Shown here: piece after piece, positions 19,368 to 28,255 of the stretch | Position numbering within the stretch: the stretch's first letter is position 1 | Layout: every line of letters starts with the position of its first letter | Assembly (NCBI GenBank): GCA_037693485.1 | Contig: JAVIWW010000048.1 | Span: forward strand, 62,001 to 126,000 | DNA length: 64,000 bases | Direction of reading: 5' to 3' | DNA from: Kitagawia praeruptora | Taxonomy: Eukaryota; Streptophyta; Magnoliopsida; Apiales; Apiaceae | Made by a program: the position numbers and the translations under genes | The notes under the pieces: generated by a model | Told to the model about the DNA's origin: nothing | The model's input: the letters and a program-made list of their open reading frames with translations, nothing else | Databases searched by the model: none

Positions 19368-20791
19368 ACTACATGAAAAAGGTAGAAGAATTCTTCTGGA
19401 ATAATCTAGAAGATGAAGAATTGCAGGTTACAGATGACAACTATGGTCAATTGGAACAAGCAATCAGATTAATGGAAATAGAGGATGACTCTATCGCCAA
19501 CAAAGAAATAGAGTCAAACAGTGAGTTAAGATCATTATTTGGTTTTAATAACTATGAAACTCTAAATATTATTGAAGCTTTCAGCTCAGCAGAAGAATCA
19601 GATTCTGGAGAAACGCTTCAATACTCAAGCAATGAGAGTTCAGAAGAAGAAGTTTTCCCTGAAAATTTCAGAATGAACAATCAAGCATCTCCAGAAACAG
19701 GAGAAAATTCAGGAGTCAAAAAAGAAGATGAACCTGAGGACAATACCGCAGGTAATAGGAAAAGAAGAAGAAATTTTTATCCTTCTACAGACTCTAAAAA
19801 TGTTACTAATATTTACGGTAGTAATATCTTAAATATTGATGGTAAACCAAATAGAAAAGAGCTCATAGAAAAATGGTCTCAAGAAATTAGTCTAATAATT
19901 CAGACTAACAGCGAAGCTTATGATGATCAAGAAACAGTTTTGTTATTGATGGAGCATAAGTGTACAGGTGTAGTTAATAGCATGATTAAAAGCACCACAT
20001 GGGGACCAAGAACAGACCCCATACTTGCCTATGAGGATGTTATAAATGCTATTTATACATTGTTCTTAGGAATAGATCTTTCGGCTAATAAAATTCAAGA
20101 ATTGGCTAAGATAGTTAGTAAAGCAAAATCCATGCTTACTAAAATGCAGCTTTGCGATATATGTTTTCTTAATCGATTTTATGATGATTATGAAAAACAT
20201 TTATATCAATTAACTGATAGAGAAGATTATAAGAAGTTCATCAGAGATTATCTTCTTAAAATTCCCTTAGTCGGTGAAAAGGCCCTTGAACGCTTCAACC
20301 TTGAAGCAACAAGTGTTTCAGAGTATAGTTTAGGCTACGCTCAAAGAATAGTTAAAGAAGAAATCAGTAAGATTTGTGATTTAACTAAAAAGCAAAAACA
20401 GCTAAAATTATTTAGTAAAAAATGCTGTGAAAAAATAGTAGAACAACCATTTGAGTACGGATGTAGCAAAGCATCTAAAAAGTTCTACAAGAAAAAATCG
20501 TATAAGAAGTATACGAAAAAATACAGGTTTGTTAGGAAAAAGAAACCTTTCAAATCAGGTAAATATGTTAAGAAAAAATCTTCCAAGAAGTTTTCTAACG
20601 ATAAACAAAAGTTTTGCCCAAAAGGCAAGAAAAATTGCAGGTGTTGGATTTGCAATGAAGAAGGACACTATGCAAATGTTTTCTACCCATGGGAAGATTT
20701 TTTCTTAACATATTTACCTGATTTGAAAGGTTTCTTTTTCCTAACAAACCTGTATTTTTTCGTATACTTCTTATACGATTTTTTCTTGTAG
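19364..20791 (+). pseudogene. Capsid protein (ORF IV), copy 3, C-terminus replaced by antisense tail
   Basis: The first about 438 residues are native capsid, including the core region deleted in copy 2. Collinearity ends near 20678, within the zinc knuckle: C, C and H are present but the last Cys is lost. The frame then reads through filler and the reverse complement of the lysine-rich coding region, adding about 37 residues dominated by F, L and Y. The acidic C-terminus is missing, so RNA binding and maturation should fail. Confidence 0.92.
20585..20691. other. Loop of the palindrome, with inversion junction
   Basis: Bases 20585-20678 continue copy 3 capsid past the symmetric point. AAATGTTTTCTACCC at 20674-20688 is identical to 24770-24784, in the inverted intergenic region of copy 4. 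Three more bases precede the mirrored capsid sequence at 20692. Confidence 0.85.
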
Positions 20792-21912
20792 AACTTTTTA
20801 GATGCTTTGCTACATCCGTACTCAAATGGTTGTTCTACTATTTTTTCACAGCATTTTTTACTAAATAATTTTAGCTGTTTTTGCTTTTTAGTTAAATCAC
20901 AAATCTTACTGATTTCTTCTTTAACTATTCTTTGAGCGTAGCCTAAACTATACTCTGAAACACTTGTTGCTTCAAGGTTGAAGCGTTCAAGGGCCTTTTC
21001 ACCGACTAAGGGAATTTTAAGAAGATAATCTCTGATGAACTTCTTATAATCTTCTCTATCAGTTAATTGATATAAATGTTTTTCATAATCATCATAAAAT
21101 CGATTAAGAAAACATATATCGCAAAGCTGCATTTTAGTAAGCATGGATTTTGCTTTACTAACTATCTTAGCCAATTCTTGAATTTTATTAGCCGAAAGAT
21201 CTATTCCTAAGAACAATGTATAAATAGCATTTATAACATCCTCATAGGCAAGTATGGGGTCTGTTCTTGGTCCCCATGTGGTGCTTTTAATCATGCTATT
21301 AACTACACCTGTACACTTATGCTCCATCAATAACAAAACTGTTTCTTGATCATCATAAGCTTCGCTGTTAGTCTGAATTATTAGACTAATTTCTTGAGAC
21401 CATTTTTCTATGAGCTCTTTTCTATTTGGTTTACCATCAATATTTAAGATATTACTACCGTAAATATTAGTAACATTTTTAGAGTCTGTAGAAGGATAAA
21501 AATTTCTTCTTCTTTTCCTATTACCTGCGGTATTGTCCTCAGGTTCATCTTCTTTTTTGACTCCTGAATTTTCTCCTGTTTCTGGAGATGCTTGATTGTT
21601 CATTCTGAAATTTTCAGGGAAAACTTCTTCTTCTGAACTCTCATTGCTTGAGTATTGAAGCGTTTCTCCAGAATCTGATTCTTCTGCTGAGCTGAAAGCT
21701 TCAATAATATTTAGAGTTTCATAGTTATTAAAACCAAATAATGATCTTAACTCACTGTTTGACTCTATTTCTTTGTTGGCGATAGAGTCATCCTCTATTT
21801 CCATTAATCTGATTGCTTGTTCCAATTGACCATAGTTGTCATCTGTAACCTGCAATTCTTCATCTTCTAGATTATTCCAGAAGAATTCTTCTACCTTTTT
21901 CATGTAGTTCAT
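20683..21912 (-). pseudogene. Capsid protein (ORF IV), copy 4, truncated before zinc knuckle
   Basis: The frame has 407 native residues plus a two-residue tail (HG) from the junction. It keeps the acidic N-terminus, the core region and most of the lysine-rich stretch. The CCHC knuckle and acidic C-terminus are absent. It overlaps ORF III by ATGA. Confidence 0.92.
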
Positions 21913-22256
21913 GATGATTCTTTATCACCAAATGGCCATGAAAAACTTCCTGAGTTCTTACCTGAACCCATTTCTTCGTTACCAACATTAAAGTTAGGAT
22001 AACTGTATTTCAAGGGTTTCTTGAATTTTTCATCCGTTAAGATGATTTCTTTGCCTGATGTACCTGTCTTAAGAACATCAAGAATTTCTTTATTGCAAGG
22101 ACAATCATGAATAATTAATTTTATTTCATTAATAATCTTTGCTACTGCCGCTTCAATGTTATCGGCTTTCTGATGATTTTTAAGCAACTCTAGAATTTCT
22201 TCTAACTGTGGCTTAATAATCTTAGTGAAATCTTCTTGTAATTCCTTAAGACTCAT
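21909..22256 (-). CDS. Virion-associated protein (ORF III), copy 4
   Basis: 115 residues with Val for Ala (base 22144) in the AAVAK segment after the coiled coil. Otherwise as copy 3. Confidence 0.88.
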   Translation of the reverse strand: MSLKELQEDFTKIIKPQLEEILELLKNHQKADNIEAAVAKIINEIKLIIHDCPCNKEILDVLKTGTSGKEIILTDEKFKKPLKYSYPNFNVGNEEMGSGKNSGSFSWPFGDKESS

Positions 22257-22792
22257 CCTAGAATCTTTCTAAGGTAATCCTCGATTTCTATAAGTTTAGA
22301 CGTAAAGTCTATAACTTCTTTTCTAGATATAGGTATGTCATGCTTATTTTTACTAAGCTTTTCTACCTGTTCTGTAAGCTTTTTAATCTCTTCGTTATTC
22401 TTAACTAAAAGATTCATAGCTTTGTTGTTAATCTCATTTACGAGATTTTTTATATCTTCTAGCCTGTTGCTACTGCTAGATCCACTCCCCCCTCTTTGAA
22501 AATAAGTGGTTCCATATTTTCCAAAATAACTGGGAGCTTTTGAGAATTTTTCGCTTGGATCCTTACTAAGACCGAAATAAGATAACATCTTATAAACTCC
22601 AAGTAAAATTCTTCCTGTAATCTGATTAAGATTATTAGTAGATGCAATTATTGTAGTAATTCTTGCACTACCAGGGTGACTACTGAAGGTGTAATTCTTC
22701 AGTTCTTGTCCCTCTACTTCGCTTAATCTTTTTAGATTAAGAACTTTTCCTTTCTTGTAAATATGCGGATTTACAGGTAAAGAAGTAGTCAT
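22253..22792 (-). CDS. Aphid transmission factor-type protein (ORF II), copy 4
   Basis: 179 residues, protein identical to the other copies, and like copy 2 at the silent site 22472. It carries the mirrored polypurine tract. Confidence 0.8.
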   Translation of the reverse strand: MTTSLPVNPHIYKKGKVLNLKRLSEVEGQELKNYTFSSHPGSARITTIIASTNNLNQITGRILLGVYKMLSYFGLSKDPSEKFSKAPSYFGKYGTTYFQRGGSGSSSSNRLEDIKNLVNEINNKAMNLLVKNNEEIKKLTEQVEKLSKNKHDIPISRKEVIDFTSKLIEIEDYLRKILG

Positions 22793-23758
22793 TTAACTGA
22801 TACGTTCAAGCTTTCGTCCTAAACTATCAATTCTGGTTGAGACATTCCTTAAAAGACTGTCTGTTGAGGATTCTCCTATGGCTAGGCTTTTCCCCTTAAA
22901 ACTCATTCTAGGTTTTTCTCCTAAATGAGGCTTATTTCTAGCAATATCTATTGCCCATGAATTTTCTAAAGGACTGATTTCTGAGAATTGCTTCTCTTCT
23001 ACAGATCCTATGTCTGAGAATATATCTTCTAATTCAATATATTCTGATTTCTTGTAATCTATACTGTGATGACTATTGGTCAAGGCATAGGCTACAACGT
23101 ATGATATGCTAAAGACTTTGTCTCCGGCATCCATAAGGTTTTCTCGTTCAAACTGATGTACGAATGATAAAACCGAATCTAAATTTTTTGTGTCTAGGCT
23201 AAGTCCGAACTTAGGGTAGACTGAGAACATGAATTTTTGGTATGCTAAGTTTCCTCTAGCAGCACCTAAAATACAATCTCTACGATCTTTGATTCTGTTA
23301 TCTATTAAAGCCATTTTAATAGGTGAATCAATTCCTTCCTGAAATTCAGATTTTAACAAAATCTTAACAGCTCCTAAATGAACCGTACTGATTGTTGATC
23401 TAATCTTAGAAGGGATTTTTAAAAGGTTTTTCCTAATTTCTTCTCTATTAATGAGTGATAGGAAAACAGAACCTTTTGTATCTTTTATGTCTACATGCAT
23501 TTCTTTTGTGCTGACAAAATAAAAGATATTGTTTTTTCTATTCAGAATGTTTAAACCAAATGAATTTGGAATTCTAAATATTTTTTCTTTCTTTAAATCA
23601 AGTTTTAAATTCTTAATTTTTGAAAGCATTTCTTGTTTTACTAGAAAACTTCCTTGAAATCCTTTTTCATTTTCGGAAAACTCGATTTCAAAATCTTGAT
23701 TATCATCAGAAGTCTGAGGATCATCAATTTCTTTGCCTTTGTCTTTTAAAAGATTCAT
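22793..23758 (-). CDS. Movement protein (ORF I), copy 4
   Basis: Intact 321-residue frame identical in protein to copy 3. It is followed without spacing by ORF II. Confidence 0.88.
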   Translation of the reverse strand: MNLLKDKGKEIDDPQTSDDNQDFEIEFSENEKGFQGSFLVKQEMLSKIKNLKLDLKKEKIFRIPNSFGLNILNRKNNIFYFVSTKEMHVDIKDTKGSVFLSLINREEIRKNLLKIPSKIRSTISTVHLGAVKILLKSEFQEGIDSPIKMALIDNRIKDRRDCILGAARGNLAYQKFMFSVYPKFGLSLDTKNLDSVLSFVHQFERENLMDAGDKVFSISYVVAYALTNSHHSIDYKKSEYIELEDIFSDIGSVEEKQFSEISPLENSWAIDIARNKPHLGEKPRMSFKGKSLAIGESSTDSLLRNVSTRIDSLGRKLERIS

Positions 23759-23776
23759 TTTAAAAGATTTAAACTA

Positions 23777-23789
23777 GGCTCTGATACCA
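23777..23789 (-). other. tRNA-Met primer binding site, copy 4
   Basis: Minus-strand TGGTATCAGAGCC, mirror of 17487-17499. Confidence 0.85.
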
Positions 23790-23876
23790 ATTTGCGGATA
23801 AATGAAGACGACAGAGTCTCCATCGTTTACTTTCGACCAAAAGAGGTCTAAACTATGATTATTATTAATAATCATG

Positions 23877-24185
23877 TTATTTCTTGCCTTTGCAGAAACA
23901 GAAGGCATGACAATCATCGCTAGCTTCTTCAATAAAGCTACCAATATAATTTTTTAAATCGTCAATTTCTTGACTATTTCTAATGTAGAACCTACCATGT
24001 TGTTCGTACATTATTTCTAAACTGTTATAGAATTCTCTAAGACGGTCTAGTCTATTGTTATTGATATCTAGGCATGCTAGATCTCTTATTCTAGTGAAGA
24101 AGTCTTCATCACTAAGTCTAATGGTGTTACCATTAATTGTTAAGCTCCAAGGGAACATTACAGACCTTCGATTATTGCTAATCAT
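23877..24185 (-). CDS. ORF VII, copy 4
   Basis: 102-residue frame identical in protein to copy 3, at the leader end before the primer site. Confidence 0.65.
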   Translation of the reverse strand: MISNNRRSVMFPWSLTINGNTIRLSDEDFFTRIRDLACLDINNNRLDRLREFYNSLEIMYEQHGRFYIRNSQEIDDLKNYIGSFIEEASDDCHAFCFCKGKK

Positions 24186-24834
24186 GATTAATATTGATAT
24201 ATATAAAAAGATTTTTATATAAATTTATTTAAAACAGGGTTTAGAGTTTTACCAGGATTTCTAATGAGCTTTATCTGTTCAGTGATTATCTGATCTCTAA
24301 AACTTCGTTTCTTCTTTAAATCTTCAGGCTTTTTATTCTTTGTCTTCAATCCTACGAGCGGCGTTTCCCTAAACGGCCTCCTGCCTCAGCGGTACTCCCA
24401 GTGCTCCAAACGGACTCCAGAATAACAAGAATATAACCAAGATTTATAAAAGAAAAGACTTTTTATTGATCAAGATAATATGTTACAGATATAGACTCAT
24501 TATGAGCCTGTTTACACTCTTAACCCCGTAGGGTTTTTACTCACACATTGATTGTGGACGCTCTAATTGCATACAGTGTTGTGTGTATGTTTTTCGATGT
24601 CCTCAAATGAAAACTTAACTCGCCTTTTATAATACAAGGTCGAGGGTCTCTACAACATTCTTTTCTACTTTACATAAAGTAGATTCCTTTCTTAAAGTAG
24701 ATGACTACCTTTTAATAAAGTAGATGCTTTACTTTAATAAAGCTAAAGTAGATGCCTTTACTTTAAGTAAAATGTTTTCTACCCTTGCTTTTGATAAAGT
24801 AGATTCCTCCACTTTAATCTTCCACCGCTGCTTT
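24186..24834 (-). promoter_or_regulatory. 35S-like promoter and leader, copy 4, pointing left into the palindrome
   Basis: Mirror of 16442-17090, with TATA at 24625-24631 and polyadenylation signal at 24462-24467 on the minus strand. It faces the copy 3 promoter across about 8 kb. Confidence 0.85.
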
Positions 24835-26325
24835 TTATAAAGTGGATGTTGATGCTCCACTGACTAAAGTTGCGTGATTCTCGCCACTTTTGTCTTCTAC
24901 TACTTTTTCTTTAGCGGTGCAAAACCTGCAGACATACTGGTCCCCCAGGCGTGCAAGTAACTTTTCTTTCTTTTTACAGAAAGATTCGTTGTGTCGTCCC
25001 ATTGCTAATGGTGATATGACACGTTCTTTGAAAGCTTCAAGCTTCTTCTTATCCTGTGGAGTCATTCCCTTATGACTGGAGGATGTTACCAACATGGTGT
25101 ATGTAGACATGTTGATATGCAACTTTGGCTCTTCGGGCAAGTTGAATAGACGCTCGATAATATTTAGCATCTTTTCCTCTGCAAGGACTTTTAGATCTCT
25201 TTTCTCCACTGAAATAGGCATTTCTTTAGAGGGAGAATAAATCCTTTCTTTAACTGCGCCAATATTGACATAGTTGTATGGACTGATGAAATTGTCCATT
25301 TCTTCATGTTCTTCCCAGAACGCCGTAGTTGACTGGAATTTGATGAAGATCTGCTGTGTCTTTGACAAGCACTTCTTTTTGAATTGTAGAATCGCCGTCC
25401 TAAAATTCTCTGGGAAATGTTGAATTTCCTCTAACTTATCCCCTGGATAAATTGTACTTAAGAGACCAAATTGATAAGCCTCATATGGTAGCTCTGGATC
25501 AGCACCTGGAAAAATGTTAATATAACTGATATTATTTTTATCAGTAGTATAAAACTTTTCTTCCTGGAATTGTTTGGGAGTTGCGTTTCTTGCTATACTG
25601 TAAAGGTAAGCAAAATCTTCCCAAGTGTTTGTGACTTTAATATCCAAATCACTGTCTTCTTCCAAATGGAACTCGACTTGTTGCTTTGCTGGCAACTTTC
25701 CAATGATCTTCAAATTTGAGACTTTGGCTAAGGCTGTTTTGTAGGGGTTGATTCTACTATTATCTTGAATCAGCTCCAATGGTGCCTTTTGTTCGGAAGT
25801 TGTAAAGATTGATGCGGCTGCTTTTGCTTCATCATAGCTTTTAAACTTCTTGTGCTTCACTCCACTGTGACCTTTCACAGCTTGTTCTGCTAAATCCCAA
25901 TTGAGATATATGCCTGGATATGGACCGTTAAAAACTACATAGTAGTTTTTGCTGATGACCGGGCTGTTCAAAGATTGCTCTTTGATTTTTGGGATTTGAA
26001 TTCCCCCGTTAGGCCGAAGATTTAAATCTTCTCTTTTGCCAACGTTAATGGAGGTTTGTACCTCTGTTACAGTTTTTTGTAAACTGTCAACACACGGGTT
26101 TAAACCGTCTTTACCAGTAGAGAATGAACTCACTGGACTAGCTTCGTTTTTACATGTTTCCATGCGAGGAGAAGGGTTAACCTCTTGTTTATCTGAACTG
26201 GATCTCAGATATTCCATCTTCATTCTCAACAACTTAAGTTGTGAGTTCTTGATTTCTATTTCCTGTAAAAGGAGTATTTCCTGCATTCTTAAATTATGAA
26301 GAGAATCGTTAGTATTCTCCATCAT
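24835..26325 (-). CDS. Transactivator/viroplasmin (ORF VI), copy 4
   Basis: Complete frame, protein identical to copy 3 including Val in RDLKVLAEE. The start ATG pair lies at 26325/26322 on the minus strand. Confidence 0.9.
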   Translation of the reverse strand: MMENTNDSLHNLRMQEILLLQEIEIKNSQLKLLRMKMEYLRSSSDKQEVNPSPRMETCKNEASPVSSFSTGKDGLNPCVDSLQKTVTEVQTSINVGKREDLNLRPNGGIQIPKIKEQSLNSPVISKNYYVVFNGPYPGIYLNWDLAEQAVKGHSGVKHKKFKSYDEAKAAASIFTTSEQKAPLELIQDNSRINPYKTALAKVSNLKIIGKLPAKQQVEFHLEEDSDLDIKVTNTWEDFAYLYSIARNATPKQFQEEKFYTTDKNNISYINIFPGADPELPYEAYQFGLLSTIYPGDKLEEIQHFPENFRTAILQFKKKCLSKTQQIFIKFQSTTAFWEEHEEMDNFISPYNYVNIGAVKERIYSPSKEMPISVEKRDLKVLAEEKMLNIIERLFNLPEEPKLHINMSTYTMLVTSSSHKGMTPQDKKKLEAFKERVISPLAMGRHNESFCKKKEKLLARLGDQYVCRFCTAKEKVVEDKSGENHATLVSGASTSTL

Positions 26326-26533
26326 GTGCAGATGATGGGCTACCAAAGAAAGGTAGTAAGAAACTCCGATGAGTTTTGATCTTTTAAGAGATCATTGCTA
26401 TAATAGGTGTTTTGAATGTTGTAATTGGTTTTGGTGTGCCAATTCTTCTCCAAATCCTTTCGTATTTATAGCCAGAATTCAGGCTTTGGATTCCTGCAAA
26501 AGTAAAGATAACAAGAAACATCATGTCATAACT

Positions 26534-28255
26534 TTACACCTGTTTTTGCTGGAATTCTCTTGTTAAAAAATCTGCTAAGCAGTTTTTAACTCCTTCGATA
26601 TGTTGAACATCGAAGCTGTAGCGGGATAGCCATTGTTGCCATCTCACCAGTCTTCCTTGCTTATTGTCTCCTTGTAACTTAATACGAAGAAAATAAGAGA
26701 AATTTCTATTATCAGTTCTAACCAGAAATTTAACTGGAGTTAGATAAATAGAAAATTTGTTAATTACTCTAATGACTGCTAAGTATTCCTTTTCATTGGA
26801 ATGATAATTTTTCTCAGCGTCCTTAAAGCTTCCTGAAGCATATCTGCATATTAACTCTTTATCAGAATTAACGGCTTTGAGCACTCCTCCCCAATATTCT
26901 CCTGAGGCGTCTGTCTCAATGATAAGCTTGTCATCCGGTTCTGGATGATAGAGTTTTGGAAAACTCTTTAGATTCTTCTTGACTTTGACCATATAACTGG
27001 TGTCTGAATCTTTCCATTCCCAAAGAACATCTTTCTTGAGCTTTGCCTGCAAAGGAGCACGTATAGCTGCAAGTTTGGGAATATAATCAGAAGCATAAGT
27101 TAATATACCTAAAAACCTTTGCAACTGTTTTTTGTCTTCAATTTTATCCGGGAACTTATGAATATGTTCTAGGATGTGCGACTGAGGACAATGAGTTCCT
27201 TGATCAATTTCTAATCCTAAGAAATTAATCTTTGTCTTGAAGAGCTGAGCTTTCTTCTTTGACAATATAATACCAAGTTGTTGGCATTTCTTTAATACTG
27301 CTGCTAAATGTCTGAGATGATCCTGTTCATTATCACTAAAAATAAGAATATCATCTACATAAACACAACAGAATTTTTCAAAAGACCTGAATGCATTTTG
27401 CATATGTCTTTGGAATATAGAGGGCGCTTGCTTGAATCCAAAAGGTAGCACCTTCCATTGGTAATGTCCTTGAGGACATGTGAATGCTGTCAATAGCTGT
27501 GTTTCTTCGTCTAGCAATACCTGCCAAAAACCAGATTTACAGTCTAGTGAACTAAACATTTTCTTACCTCTGATAAGGGTGAGTAATTCATCCTTGTTTG
27601 GTAAATTATGGCTGTCTCCTATGGTGGCATCATTAACCGCCTTGTAGTTGACTACCATTCTCTTTTTGCCTCTTCTCCTTTCTGCTTCATTTTCCACTAG
27701 GAAAGCTGGAGACATGTGAGGTGATTTGCTGGGTATGATGATATTCATATCCAGTAGCTCCTGAATTTGTTTGCCAAATTCTTCTCGATCTTGTGGACTG
27801 TACTTCATAGGTTTTACCTTGATTACTGTCTTTGGATCTCTGAGCTTGATGCTTCCTTTCATCCATTGCTTAGTCTTTTTAGGATCTAAGGGATTTTCAG
27901 AGCAAACTGAATCCAATAATCTCTCGATTATAGATTTCTTTTCTATATTTAGAATCAAATTTTTACAAATAAAATTCAATTCTTTAAATTCTTCTAAACT
28001 ATCCTTCCCCCTTTTTAAAATTTGAATTTTATTAGGGCTGATGTTTATAGCTTCTGGTTGACGAGTCTTAGACTTTTTCTTCATTGATTCAAGAAAATCT
28101 TTGGCTCCAAACTTTTTAGCTATAACCAATTTTTTGACATATACTTTTTCACCTGAAAGAGTTAGAATAATATGATCTGGGTGTTGAGTAAATGGTCCAT
28201 ATAAGTTTAGAAAATTATTGCCTAGAATAAGGTCTACACCTGATTCCTGCTGATA
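26534..28255 (-). pseudogene. ORF V fragment, copy 4 (5' truncated at the host junction)
   Basis: Matches ORF V from about residue 106 (base 1002 of copy 1) to the stop, so the protease active site and native start are lost. RT and RNase H are intact. Sequence 5' of 28255 is retrotransposon-derived, with an in-frame stop just before the join. Confidence 0.92.

Larger units (their letters stand above)
13249..20584 (+). repeat. Left arm of 7.3-kb viral inverted repeat
   Basis: Each base here pairs with base 41276 minus its coordinate in 20692-28027. ORF boundaries, the polypurine tract and capsid breakpoints all obey this sum, so the arms have no length difference. The only coding differences noted are at 18804/22472 and 19132/22144. 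Confidence 0.95.
20692..28027 (-). repeat. Right arm of 7.3-kb viral inverted repeat
   Basis: Mirror of 13249-20584. Beyond the arm, copy 4 continues with unpaired ORF V sequence to about 28255. Confidence 0.95.
1..28255. other. Endogenous caulimovirus-like array (three + copies, one - copy)
   Basis: Seven viral reading frames recur in the order VII-I-II-III-IV-V-VI, which is the caulimovirus order. Copies 1 and 2 are offset by exactly 7695 bp. Copies 1 and 3 are offset by 12019 bp in the shared part. Copy 4 mirrors copy 3, with coordinates summing to 41276. Adding back the 456 bp missing from the copy 2 capsid gives a unit near 8.15 kb, normal for the genus. Copies differ by only a few substitutions, so they are young or homogenised. 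The left end lies outside the window; the right end is at about 28255 in a retrotransposon. Species is not assigned. Confidence 0.95.

Noticed and set aside
20595..20825. Minus-strand frame across the inversion as a separate gene
   Set aside because: It is the mirrored phase-shifted shadow of the capsid gene plus loop sequence.
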